Positions 26,133-34,815 of a stretch of DNA of 64,000 nucleotides are shown here, one piece after another. The DNA comes from Paenibacillus_AP thailandensis (GTDB taxonomy: Bacteria; Bacillota; Bacilli; Paenibacillales; Paenibacillaceae). Location of the stretch: the NCBI RefSeq assembly GCF_042685365.1, contig NZ_JBHUMY010000001.1, positions 496,001 to 560,000 of the forward strand, written 5' to 3'. The position numbers and the translations under genes were made by a program. Positions within the stretch are counted from its first letter, which is position 1; each line of letters begins with the position of its first letter. The notes below the pieces were generated by a model, which did no database searches, was not told the DNA's origin, and saw nothing but the letters and a program-made list of their open reading frames with translations.

Positions 26133-27238
26133 GCGCCTCCTTGCTTTTTCGGGAACAACGTCTTTTTGGACAGATGAACAATCGCCAGCAGCAGCGGGAT
26201 GGCAACCGACACCAGGAACAGCAGCGGCATGGAAGATAGCTTGCCTTCGTTCTCGTGCTCGGGAAAGCTGGCAGCCGCGAAAAGCGACAGAAAAAAGACG
26301 GTGGATCCAACCGGGGCCGCGAGCATTTCGCCCGAAGGCAGACGGAACAGGTCCGCCGTCATCGCCACAACCGCATAGCAATACATGCTCATTTTGAAAA
26401 AAACGCAAATGATCAAGGTCAACATCACCAGAGCGTCCAGACGCTGCAGGAAATCGGCGATATCGACGATCGAAATGGCGGAAAGCAGCGGGAATGTCGA
26501 GCGCTGATACACGCTCTCTCCGAGAACCGCGATTTGCAGCGCGTGAGCAAAGGCGAGTATTACGCCGCTGACGGCAATTGCCGTCAAGCCCGCCCGTCCC
26601 GCCGCTTGTTTGTTTTCCAATACCGGAAGCACGGTTGCAAAGCAAATCAATTCGCCGAAAGGAAACAGCATAATGGAAGGATACGCGCTTCGGAGCGCCG
26701 ACAACCAATCTCCTTTGCCGTACGGCCATAACTGGCCCCAATCCAGCACTCCCGAGCAAAGCAGCACCAAGAAGCCGATCCCTCCGATGACAGCGATAAT
26801 GAACAAATAAAGCTGCGCCGTCCGGAAAAACACTTCCGTTCCTTTGCCGAGCACGTATATCACGATCATGATCATGGCGAGGTTAATGACGGGAAGAGGC
26901 GTTTCGTCATAGACCGAAGCGACCAGCAAATCGCCCGCTTCCCGCAAATTGCGGGAGGCGTTGTACATAAAATAGCCGATCATAAAAAGGCAAAGCGGCC
27001 ACGCGGCATACGAGCCGAGGATCCGGCGCATGTATCCGCTAAGGATAAGGTTCGGGTATTCGCGGAACAGGTAGTTGTAAAGGGAATAAAGCAGCATTCC
27101 GCCGGGTATGGCAAACAGGGTCGAAAGCCAAATGACATGGTTGGCTTCCAGTCCGATATGAATAATAATCGCCGTGCCAAACTCGAATAAAATCATAAGG
27201 GCAAACATCTGTTTGGGACTGATTCTGACTTTGTCCAT
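26129..27238 (-). CDS. gerKB: Spore germination receptor B subunit (GerKB-like)
   Basis: A 369-residue integral membrane protein of the GerAB/YndE family, a branch of amino-acid/polyamine transporters, with about ten predicted helices. It begins KVRISPKQMFALMILFEFGT, the family signature. It probably forms the germinant-binding subunit of the receptor. Here it is the first gene of the operon, followed by the A and C subunits. In the classic gerA operon the A subunit gene comes first, so the order B-A-C is a small rearrangement. Confidence 0.92.
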   Translation of the reverse strand: MDKVRISPKQMFALMILFEFGTAIIIHIGLEANHVIWLSTLFAIPGGMLLYSLYNYLFREYPNLILSGYMRRILGSYAAWPLCLFMIGYFMYNASRNLREAGDLLVASVYDETPLPVINLAMIMIVIYVLGKGTEVFFRTAQLYLFIIAVIGGIGFLVLLCSGVLDWGQLWPYGKGDWLSALRSAYPSIMLFPFGELICFATVLPVLENKQAAGRAGLTAIAVSGVILAFAHALQIAVLGESVYQRSTFPLLSAISIVDIADFLQRLDALVMLTLIICVFFKMSMYCYAVVAMTADLFRLPSGEMLAAPVGSTVFFLSLFAAASFPEHENEGKLSSMPLLFLVSVAIPLLLAIVHLSKKTLFPKKQGGA

Positions 27239-27323
27239 TTAAAGTCCCTCCCGGATCCATAAGGGTAATAAGGAAATGTTTCCCCAATTCCGGTCGAACT
27301 ATGTAAATTCAGGATTAAAGCAA

Positions 27324-27355
27324 AGACGCCCCGCTCATAACGCTGGCGGGGAGTC
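27324..27355 (-). terminator. Terminator of the glycosyltransferase operon
   Basis: On the minus strand GACTCCCCGC and GCGGGGCGTC pair (one mismatch) around CAGCGTTATGA, followed by TTTGCTTT. It begins 3 nt after the glycosyltransferase stop. Confidence 0.7.
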
Positions 27356-27357
27356 CT

Positions 27358-28488
27358 TCATCCTCTGATTACGGAATCGATCGCTTTCTCCATCACGCTG
27401 CCGGCCTTATCCCAACCCAGCTTCAGCATGTCGCCGCGAGCCTTTCGTCCTTTCGCCCGGCACAAGGCGGGATTCCGGCTTGCCTTGCGCATCAGCTCCT
27501 TCAGCTTTCGCAGATCGGCTTCGGCCCAGCGCTGCCTTTCGTCCGCGAACAGATGCCGGAACGATTTGGCGATGGCCGATCGGCCTTTCATGCTGGCAGC
27601 GGGGGCTTTCAACCTATAAGGAATTAGAAAAGAGTTGGCCGGCTTAACAAAATCCATATGCCCTCCCCAAGCCGTCGCGATAACGGGAATTCCGCTCGCC
27701 ATCGCCTCCATGAAAGGCATGCCCACCCCCTCCCCTCTGGTAGGAAGAACAAAGACGTCCGCCGCCGTATAGAGCCCTTTCAACTTTTTCTCGTTCATAA
27801 GCCCCGTTAAGATGACAAGGGGCGCCGTCTTGTGGGGAATGTTTAATGAAGCTTTGTACCGCGCAATCCGGCTGCGTATCCACTCGCCGGTTTGTTTGGG
27901 GCCGTAACCGCCGGTTTTGATCACCAGCATGACGTTGTCCTTGTCCGTAAACTCTTCCCAATAAGCGCGAAGCAGCGTCTCCGGATTTTTGCGATGCTGA
28001 AACCCGAAGACGGAAAGAAACACGAATCTTCCTTTGCTTCCCTGAATCGGCTTCGGCGCGTTCGAAGGGTTGTATACGGCGGTATCGACTCCGTGCGGGA
28101 CGATATAAAGCGGCACCCGGACGCCGCTCTCCCTCATAGCCTTGACATTATGCCGCGTCGGTACGAACACGGCGTCGAATTCGTTAATCGCAGGAATCCA
28201 CCTTGCCGGAATCCGGCTTGTTTCCCATACGGCGTTCAGGATAATCCGGCCGTAGCGTCTCCGCTCCCGAGCCATGTCCAGCGTATGCGGCGGATAATGA
28301 TAAATTAGCACCTTCATTCCGCGCTTGCTTTCCAACAATCCCGAAGCGGCCGTTCTGCGGGCTGAGCCGGAATGAACCGTTATGCCGCGCCGCTTCAGCG
28401 CTTTGACATATTCGCGGCTGGCATGCCCAAGTCCACCGAGGCGGTGAAGCGGTCCACGCCACTCGATCTTGTACGGCTTCCCCGGCAT
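27358..28488 (-). CDS. Glycosyltransferase family 4
   Basis: A 376-residue GT-B-fold glycosyltransferase. The N-terminal half carries GGLGHASREYVKALKRRGI, which is the acceptor-side glycine motif. The C-terminal half has FLSVFGFQHRKNPETLLRAYW, ADVFVLPTRGEGVGMPFMEAMASGIPVIAT, the nucleotide-sugar-binding E(x7)E motif of GT4 enzymes. It is cytoplasmic or peripheral and likely acts on cell-surface or spore-coat glycans. It is coupled to the DUF6492-like gene upstream by a one-nucleotide overlap (TAATG), so the two should act in one pathway. Substrate unknown. Confidence 0.85.
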   Translation of the reverse strand: MPGKPYKIEWRGPLHRLGGLGHASREYVKALKRRGITVHSGSARRTAASGLLESKRGMKVLIYHYPPHTLDMARERRRYGRIILNAVWETSRIPARWIPAINEFDAVFVPTRHNVKAMRESGVRVPLYIVPHGVDTAVYNPSNAPKPIQGSKGRFVFLSVFGFQHRKNPETLLRAYWEEFTDKDNVMLVIKTGGYGPKQTGEWIRSRIARYKASLNIPHKTAPLVILTGLMNEKKLKGLYTAADVFVLPTRGEGVGMPFMEAMASGIPVIATAWGGHMDFVKPANSFLIPYRLKAPAASMKGRSAIAKSFRHLFADERQRWAEADLRKLKELMRKASRNPALCRAKGRKARGDMLKLGWDKAGSVMEKAIDSVIRG

Positions 28489-29402
28489 TACCGCCCTCTC
28501 CTTATTCCGCTTGCTTCCGCCACGCGGCCGGCTCCCGAGCGGCTCTGCCGTCTTTCCGCTTTCCCTCGGCGATTCGCTCTTGCGGCAGCCGTCTCCGCTT
28601 TCCGTACATATCCTTTACGCTCATGAAAGCTGACGGACCTGTATCGAGCCGCCAACGTCTTGTACCGATCCGGGGTCATCCGATCGACGCTTGCCGACAT
28701 GGCCCGGTTGAGCGCCTTTCTGAGCTTGACGCTGCCGGGATAACGGCTGTAAAGAAAATTGCCGTACGTTTCATATTCGCTGAAACCAAACTTCGAGGTC
28801 CGGTCGATGCATTTCAGCACGGCTTCGTGCCAGCCCATCCGATGCCGGGCTTCGATATGCCGCTTCAATTCGGCAAGCTTCTCTTTTTCGAACAGCATAT
28901 AGTGGGTTACAAACGAACGGGGGGCAGACGCACAGGAGCCCATAAGCCTGGCGTATGCCCGGAAATATTCGGGCTGGCTCCATTCTCGCGTATAAAACAC
29001 CGTTTTTTCGCCCTTGAGGAACGTATGGGGGCGTATAAACACCGTGTCCGCATCGATGACCAGAAAATGCCGGGCCCGGCACAGCTTGTCGCCGCTAAGC
29101 TTCAGGAGCTGTTGAAACAGCCAGCCGGACCGCTCCCAGCGTTTGGAACGGTAACGGATGTCTTTTTTCGTAATCGGGAGCACCGTATTCTCGTCGACGA
29201 ACCTCCAGCCTTCTTCGCGGCACAACGAGCGGATCGATTCCTTCCGGGGAGCGACGATAATCACTTCGCCGATCGGGTGTCGGACATGCCGTTTGGCGGC
29301 CCGAACGACATGAGGCAGCGTTTTTAAATCCTTTTCGATCGCCGGAATCAGGATATCTATCAGCGGACCCTTTTTCTTCGCGGCATCCGATATGCGGGGC
29401 AT
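28488..29402 (-). CDS. DUF6492-like putative glycosyltransferase
   Basis: A 304-residue protein with a GT-A-like layout: IDILIPAIEKDLKTLPHVV at the start, EVIIVAPRKES, and a metal-binding-like HFLVIDADTVFIRP with DAD around residue 133. It resembles the DUF6492 family from memory. The C-terminal 50 residues are very basic (many Arg/Ala). ATG at 29402 follows GGGAGA; a longer frame upstream would add 39 unrelated residues. The stop overlaps the start of the GT4 gene. It probably transfers a sugar in the same pathway. Confidence 0.7.
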   Translation of the reverse strand: MPRISDAAKKKGPLIDILIPAIEKDLKTLPHVVRAAKRHVRHPIGEVIIVAPRKESIRSLCREEGWRFVDENTVLPITKKDIRYRSKRWERSGWLFQQLLKLSGDKLCRARHFLVIDADTVFIRPHTFLKGEKTVFYTREWSQPEYFRAYARLMGSCASAPRSFVTHYMLFEKEKLAELKRHIEARHRMGWHEAVLKCIDRTSKFGFSEYETYGNFLYSRYPGSVKLRKALNRAMSASVDRMTPDRYKTLAARYRSVSFHERKGYVRKAETAAARANRRGKAERRQSRSGAGRVAEASGIRRGR

Positions 29403-29539
29403 GGCATCATCTCCCGTCAAGCAAGTTGTATGCCTACAACATATGAAAGCCCGCTGCGAAACGATTGGACATCCGCCCTTCGCCAAGCGCCCTACAGCGT
29501 TAGCAGTGACTTGCGGCAAAACGGCCCGTGTCCTCTGTG

Positions 29540-29548
29540 TGTTATAAT
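29540..29548 (+). promoter_or_regulatory. Extended -10 promoter
   Basis: TGTTATAAT is a perfect extended -10 element (TGnTATAAT at 29540-29548). No good -35 is seen. It would give a 140-nt leader before the gene at 29701. Confidence 0.5.
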
Positions 29549-29700
29549 ATGCCTAAACAAAAGCGACTGCTAGGAACGGAGAAATCACGCCGGCGATCTA
29601 TTCGGAGCGGATGCCGTCACCTTAAATTTTTTCGCTTGCGGCGTTCGGATTGCGGTTTGCCGAATTTCGCGGCTGTGAGGCGGCCGGGGAGGAAGAATGA

Positions 29701-30627
29701 ATGAAGTTAAGCCAGGAAGAACGCGATCAAATTTTATGCACCCTTACTCAAAATCAACGGGATTTCCTCAACGAAACGATGACGCGCGGAAGACGCACGA
29801 TGGTTGCCAACGCGCTTGCCCGAAGCAAGGGACACCATATTTCGGATGACACGCCTTTTGAAGAAGTCGAACACCTTTTGGATTCTTGGATTTATATAGG
29901 ATATATTGATGCAGGTACCGTTTCCTCCGACTATCCGTATGAGTGCGGCAGGCCGCTTCGTTATCAGCATTCGGTGCAGGACCGCTCTACCGGAGAGGTG
30001 AAAAAATTCGGAATCCATCACTTGCGGGAGCATACCGGTTTAGATCCAAAAGTTGTTTATGACATCGTGAAAGGGTTCGACAAAATCGATTACGAACTGG
30101 ACGATGTGCTCATAAAAAAACAAACAGGCTGGAAGCTGAATCAAGCGCTTGGACAAATACCGGAAGACATCGTTTTGCCGGCGGATATTCAAGGCCATAT
30201 CGATCATGAGCTTCCCCTGCTCGACCGCCAAATACAAAAAATCCGCAGACTGATTAAAGAACGGAAAATCGAAGCCGCGCGGGCTTCGCTTCGAAACCGC
30301 TCCGCAACAGACCGAGCGTTCCAACAGTCGCTGCCTTTATTCGAACCCGCGCCTTCGAACACTTTCGTTCGGCAGGATGAGCCGTTACTTGGCCTCGACG
30401 ATCAACTGCAGGACGCGATTCTTGAGCTGTTGATTTCCGGGGAAGGGAGCGCAAGGCGTATTTGCGAGAGCCTGATCTCCCGCCGGCTTGCTCCGGGCCT
30501 TAGGCTCTCTTCCGGAAAACCGTCCTTTTATCCTCTCGTCGTTGAATTCATAGAACATTTTGTAGCAAGCGGCCAGTGCAGGAACATTTCAGGCGACTAT
30601 CGGGATCGCGTGTATGAATGGTTATAA
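29701..30627 (+). CDS. Hypothetical protein, possibly DUF3895 family
   Basis: A 308-residue hydrophilic protein, start ATG after GGAGGAAGAATGA. The C-terminal part (LISGEGSARRICESLI ... YPLVVEFIEHFVASGQC) resembles DUF3895, a winged-helix-like domain of unknown function in Bacilli. The middle has a Lys/Arg-rich helix (RQIQKIRRLIKERKIEAARA). It contains a conserved-looking YPYECGRPLRYQHSVQ motif. I see no catalytic motif; DNA or protein binding is possible. It has its own promoter and a long leader. Confidence 0.6.
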   Translation: MKLSQEERDQILCTLTQNQRDFLNETMTRGRRTMVANALARSKGHHISDDTPFEEVEHLLDSWIYIGYIDAGTVSSDYPYECGRPLRYQHSVQDRSTGEVKKFGIHHLREHTGLDPKVVYDIVKGFDKIDYELDDVLIKKQTGWKLNQALGQIPEDIVLPADIQGHIDHELPLLDRQIQKIRRLIKERKIEAARASLRNRSATDRAFQQSLPLFEPAPSNTFVRQDEPLLGLDDQLQDAILELLISGEGSARRICESLISRRLAPGLRLSSGKPSFYPLVVEFIEHFVASGQCRNISGDYRDRVYEWL

Positions 30628-30749
30628 GCGGCGGGCCGCCCAAGCGCCGGCCGGTCCCGCCGCCAAGCGCGAGGCACGTCGGCCGCAGCTTTTATATCTT
30701 GCTTCGGCCCATATCAGTCTCCCCCGCCTCGCGTCATTGCTTGGCATAT

Positions 30750-31814
30750 CTACTCTGTCCGAATGGCCCAATCGCCGATTTCAAAATCTTTTTTGGCCAG
30801 CCCCTCCCCGATCAGGAAGTCTTTGGTTCCGGTAATCCGAGAAAGCCCTTCGTCGCTGAACGGTTCAACCGTTATTTCGCTGATCGGACTTACTTTCTTC
30901 GCCAGCTCGACGGTCGTTTTGTTCAAATCGGCAATAAACCGGTAATATTCCTCCTCATGCTGCTTCAGGTCGTCGAGCGCCTTCTTTCGGGCCTCGTTCC
31001 AAACCTTCGGGAAATCCGGGAATTTCTCCAAATAGCTTTCCGATACGACCGTTACGCCCGTTCCGTGAAGGTCGGGATGCTTGGTCGAATCGTCGATGAG
31101 CGTGTACCCTTCGGCCAACAGCTTTTGCGCGGTATAACCGGTATTGGTCATCGCGTCCACATCGCCTCTCGCAAGCGCCGCCTGCGCGTCGGGAATAAGC
31201 ATATGCACGAGCTTGTAATCCGTGATGCCGGCCTGCTTCAGCAGCCCAACCACATAACGGTGCATATAGGATCCTTTTTGAATGGCAATCGCTTTTCCTT
31301 TCAGCTCCCCGACGGACTTCGGACCGTTCGCAGCCGAGATCAAATAACCGATATTCGTAATGTTCGTCTGATTGACCAGCCTTGTCTTCGCGCCGGACGC
31401 ATAAGCGATAATAGCCGGCGTATCGCCGAGCCCGCCGAAGTCGAGCCTGCCGCTAATTAGCGATTCCGTCTGGTCGGGACCGTTCGGGAAACCCGTCAGC
31501 TTCACTTCTTCAATGCCGTACTTTTTTAGTTCCTCTTGAATAATTCCTTTATACAAGCCCCAGCCCTCCGCGCCGCCGGGCAAGTTTTTGTCGTTGCTGC
31601 CGATATAGCCGTAATTCAGAACGGACGGGACATTCGATGCAGGGGCGCCGGCTTCCGTATCGGGAGCGGTACTTGCGCCCGTCTCCTTGGCGCCGCCGGC
31701 GTTTCCGCCCCCGCATGCTTGCAGCCAAGCCGTTGCCGCGACGAGCAAGGCGACTAAAGCAAGTCTGGCCGGCCCCGCGTGTTTTGTTTTTTTCTCTCTA
31801 TTTCGAACGATCAT
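30750..31814 (-). CDS. ABC transporter binding lipoprotein, sulfonate/nitrate type (SsuA/NrtA-like)
   Basis: A 354-residue lipoprotein: basic start, hydrophobic stretch LALVALLVAATAWLQAC with lipobox Cys at 34, then a Gly/Thr-rich linker. The mature domain resembles the SsuA/TauA/NrtA group (SLISGRLDFGGLGDTPAIIAYASG). ATG at 31814 follows AGAGGGG. It lies at the end of the operon, after the ferredoxin gene, and binds the substrate for the two-permease importer. Aliphatic sulfonate, taurine or another organosulfur compound is the likely substrate class; the flavoprotein next door suggests it is oxidised or reduced after uptake. Confidence 0.82.
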   Translation of the reverse strand: MIVRNREKKTKHAGPARLALVALLVAATAWLQACGGGNAGGAKETGASTAPDTEAGAPASNVPSVLNYGYIGSNDKNLPGGAEGWGLYKGIIQEELKKYGIEEVKLTGFPNGPDQTESLISGRLDFGGLGDTPAIIAYASGAKTRLVNQTNITNIGYLISAANGPKSVGELKGKAIAIQKGSYMHRYVVGLLKQAGITDYKLVHMLIPDAQAALARGDVDAMTNTGYTAQKLLAEGYTLIDDSTKHPDLHGTGVTVVSESYLEKFPDFPKVWNEARKKALDDLKQHEEEYYRFIADLNKTTVELAKKVSPISEITVEPFSDEGLSRITGTKDFLIGEGLAKKDFEIGDWAIRTE

Positions 31815-31861
31815 GCTGATGACCCCTCTCGTTATTTGGATAAATGGTTCGATAGATAACT

Positions 31862-32194
31862 TTAAAATTTGGCGACAAGCGAAAGCCGGTACATGTAATC
31901 GTGCGATGCGACCGGCGTTCTTCCTTTGCCCCAGCCGACCTTCTCCCGGTAACCCCCAAGCAGTCCTTGCCGCTCGGCTTCCGCTTCCGTAATGCCGATA
32001 ACCTCCTCGGAATCCGGCGCTACGTATAAAGCGTCGGCCGGACAATAAAGCTCGCACATAAAGCAGGTCTGGCAATCGTCTTGCCGCGCGATAACGGGCA
32101 CCCCTCCCTCGACCCGGTCGAATACGTTTGTCGGGCAAACCGAAACGCATTGATTGCATTCGACGCATCGCGATTCGCTTACAATCTCGATCAT
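31862..32194 (-). CDS. 4Fe-4S ferredoxin-type subunit
   Basis: A 110-residue protein with two ferredoxin cluster motifs, CVECNQCVSVCP at about 10-21 and CQTCFMCELYCP at about 41-52, like APS-reductase beta or fumarate-reductase-linked ferredoxins. The ATG at 32194 overlaps the stop of the flavoprotein gene (ATGA) and follows GGAGGAGG. It should pass electrons to or from the FAD subunit. The tail (GYREKVGWGKGRTPVASHDYMYR) is unlike simple ferredoxins and may contact the flavoprotein. Confidence 0.85.
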   Translation of the reverse strand: MIEIVSESRCVECNQCVSVCPTNVFDRVEGGVPVIARQDDCQTCFMCELYCPADALYVAPDSEEVIGITEAEAERQGLLGGYREKVGWGKGRTPVASHDYMYRLSLVAKF

Positions 32195-33819
32195 AGAACC
32201 GCCTCCTCCTTCGCCGTCTTGCCTTCGTTTACGGCCTCGGGCTTTACCCATACCCGGTCCAATCCTCCGCTGATGAGACGATGATGCTGATTCTCGTCCG
32301 TTCCCTTATAATCCTCGCGCTTATGCATACCGCGCGACTCCGTCCTTGCCAAGGCGGAGTTGTACATCCACCTTGCGGTAGCCGTCATCGCGGCCGCTTC
32401 CCGGGCCTTCGCGCCGGCGGCGGAACGCTCCACGACGAGCTCCCGCTGCGCCTTCCAAATGCCGTCGATCCGCTCCAGCGAGTCGTTCAGCTTCTGTTCG
32501 GTACGGAACAGATTGCGGTCATAAGGCGTTACTTCCTCCTGCACGGCGCGCACGATTTCCTCCGTCCTCGCGGAAGCGGAAAGGCTTCCGGCCGCGCCCG
32601 GATCCGCGATCTGCGACGAAGAAGCGCTGCGCAGCTTACGGCTTGCCGCCTTCTCACCGAGCTTGTTCGCGTAGGCGGCCGCTCCCTCGCCGGCGAAAGA
32701 GCCCGACGACATCGCCCATGCGGCATTATGGCTGCCGCCTCCCGTGAAACCTCCGCAGATCAGCTCCCGGGTCGCCGCGTCTCCCGCCGCGTACAATCCC
32801 GGCACCGAGGTGGCGCAGCTTTCGTCGACGATCCGGATGCCTCCCGTTCCGCGGACGGTTCCTTCCAGTCGCAGCGTCACCGGGAACAAATCGTTAAACG
32901 GATCGATGCCCCTCCGGTCAAACGGCAGGAAAAAGTTCGTCTGATTGACGCGCAGCAGCGGCTTCAGCTCCTCGGATGCCAGATCGAGCTTCGCGTAAAC
33001 TTGACGGCCTTCCATCAGCTTGCGGGCGATAACCGAACGGCCCCGCTTCGAACCAGCGCCTTCGACGGGAGTTCCGTCCTCGTAATAAAAGGAAGCATAC
33101 GAATAAAATGCGGTTTTCGTTACGGAGGAGAAGGTCGGGCAAATGGCATAAGCGTTCGAAAACTCCATTCCCGACAGTTCGGCCCCCGTCTCGGCCGCCA
33201 GCAGATAGCCGTCGCCCGTAAGCACGTTGCAGCCCAGCGCTTTGCTCAGAAAGGCGCAGCCGCCCGTCGCGATGACGACGGCTCCCGCTTCGACCATCCA
33301 AGGCGTGCCCGTTTGAATCTGTACGCCGGACGCGCCGCCAACGCCGTATTCGTCGACAAGCAGCTCCAGCGCAGGGCTGTGGTCCAAAATTTTTACTCCC
33401 GCTTTTTTTGTCAGCTTGCGCATCAGCTTCATATATTCGGGTCCTTGCAGCCCCCTCCGGTGAGGACTGCCGTCATCCTCTTTCGGAAACGGATATCCCT
33501 CGTGCCCAAGCCGGTTCATATTTTCGTAAGTCTTCTCCAGCACCCGGTCCATCCACCGGTGCTCCGCCAGCCGGCCGCCCATCTCGTACCGGCTCGCTTT
33601 CGCTTCCTCGCGCAAGCGGGCGTCGGGCTTGACGTACCATACGCCGGTCCCGGAAGGAGCCGTCGCTCCGCTCGAACCGCAATATCCTTTATCCGCCAAA
33701 ACCACCTTTGCCCCTTTGGCGGCCGCCGAGACGGCAGCCCATGTTCCCGCCGGCCCGCCGCCGAGCACCAAGACATCCGCCTTTAACCGTATCGACCCGT
33801 TTACCGTTCCGATTGCCAT
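32191..33819 (-). CDS. FAD-dependent oxidoreductase, fumarate/APS reductase-like
   Basis: A 542-residue flavoprotein. ADVLVLGGGPAGTWAAVSAA at the start is the FAD-binding Rossmann motif; CGGFTGGGSHNAAWAMSSGSFAGEGAAAYA near 350-380 is the second FAD-binding region of the succinate dehydrogenase/fumarate reductase/APS reductase alpha family. It is encoded with a ferredoxin, like AprAB, but lies in an organosulfur-type ABC operon, so it probably acts on an imported compound rather than sulfate. No signal peptide is seen, so it is cytoplasmic. The exact reaction is unknown; fumarate reduction and APS reduction are alternatives. Confidence 0.82.
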   Translation of the reverse strand: MAIGTVNGSIRLKADVLVLGGGPAGTWAAVSAAAKGAKVVLADKGYCGSSGATAPSGTGVWYVKPDARLREEAKASRYEMGGRLAEHRWMDRVLEKTYENMNRLGHEGYPFPKEDDGSPHRRGLQGPEYMKLMRKLTKKAGVKILDHSPALELLVDEYGVGGASGVQIQTGTPWMVEAGAVVIATGGCAFLSKALGCNVLTGDGYLLAAETGAELSGMEFSNAYAICPTFSSVTKTAFYSYASFYYEDGTPVEGAGSKRGRSVIARKLMEGRQVYAKLDLASEELKPLLRVNQTNFFLPFDRRGIDPFNDLFPVTLRLEGTVRGTGGIRIVDESCATSVPGLYAAGDAATRELICGGFTGGGSHNAAWAMSSGSFAGEGAAAYANKLGEKAASRKLRSASSSQIADPGAAGSLSASARTEEIVRAVQEEVTPYDRNLFRTEQKLNDSLERIDGIWKAQRELVVERSAAGAKAREAAAMTATARWMYNSALARTESRGMHKREDYKGTDENQHHRLISGGLDRVWVKPEAVNEGKTAKEEAVL

Positions 33820-33895
33820 GACTTGAGTCCTCCTCGCGTTTATAATCGTTTGAATATTCAGTTTCTTAACGGGACCATGCAGCAGCCCCGCAATG

Positions 33896-34798
33896 TTATC
33901 CCTTGTAGCTGTCGCGCCATCTCAAAAGCCGCCTCTCCAGCCCTCTCATAAGCGAGTCGATCAGCTTGCCTACGACGGCAAAAATAATAATGCCGACAAA
34001 AATGACGGTCGTTTCCGAGTTTTGCTTTGCTTCGTTAATCAGGAACCCGATGCCCGATTGCGATCCGATCAGTTCGGCCACGACGAGGCCGATCCAAGAT
34101 ACCGCCAGCGACGTCCTCACGCCCAGCAAGATGTCCGGAAGCGCGGCAGGCAAGACGAGCCGCGTAAGACGCCGGAACGGGCTGAAGCTTAACACCTTCG
34201 CCACCTCGAACAACTTGTTGTCGACGTTGCGAATGCCCAAAAACGTATTAATATAAAGCGGAAAAAAAGATCCGCTGACGATAATGGCGATTTTCGACGT
34301 TTCCCCGAAGCCGAACCATAAAATGATGAGCGGGGCTACCGCCAAATGCGGCACCAGCCTCAAAACTTGAATGCTCGGATCGAGCACATATTGCGCCTTA
34401 CGGAACAAGCCGGTAACGATTCCAAGCAACAGACCCGATGCGCCCCCGATCAGAAAGCCTAAGGCGGCGCGTCCCATGCTGACGAGCAAATGATGCAGCA
34501 GCTGCTCGGACAGCGCAAGCGCCGCGAACGTGCGCATTATTGCGGCGGGCGACGGCAAAAACAGGAGCGAAATGAGCCCGGCGGACACGGCGATTTGCCA
34601 AAGGGCGATAACCAAAACCGGAATTGCCGCTCCCGCGGCCGCGTCTTTCAGCGCGGACGCCGCCGGCTTCGGCCGTCTTCCCGCTAACGGAAGAGGCGTC
34701 GGTTTGACCCCGCTGTATTCGCCATGATCAGAGACGGTCTCTTCTGCCGGCTCTTTCTTCGCGCGCGGGCGAACGGCCGTTTCGATCGCGTTGCTCAT
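33896..34798 (-). CDS. ABC transporter permease, SsuC/NrtB-like (second of two)
   Basis: A 300-residue membrane protein with a long hydrophilic N-terminus (about 55 residues), then six helices and the conserved EVAKVLSFSPFRRLTRLVLPAALPDI loop that contacts the ATPase. It is a clear paralogue of the permease encoded upstream, sharing a 22-residue identical stretch starting FPLYINTFLG (that plus IRNVDNKLFEVA). Start ATG follows AAAGGAG. Two permeases with one ATPase suggest a heterodimer rather than the usual SsuC homodimer. Confidence 0.88.
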   Translation of the reverse strand: MSNAIETAVRPRAKKEPAEETVSDHGEYSGVKPTPLPLAGRRPKPAASALKDAAAGAAIPVLVIALWQIAVSAGLISLLFLPSPAAIMRTFAALALSEQLLHHLLVSMGRAALGFLIGGASGLLLGIVTGLFRKAQYVLDPSIQVLRLVPHLAVAPLIILWFGFGETSKIAIIVSGSFFPLYINTFLGIRNVDNKLFEVAKVLSFSPFRRLTRLVLPAALPDILLGVRTSLAVSWIGLVVAELIGSQSGIGFLINEAKQNSETTVIFVGIIIFAVVGKLIDSLMRGLERRLLRWRDSYKG

Positions 34799-34815
34799 GT
34801 TGCCGATCTCCTTTC

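Noticed and set aside
24594..26759. The 721-codon frame as GerKA.
   Set aside because: The first 209 residues are in the antisense-like reading of gerKB and the ATGA overlap marks the true start.
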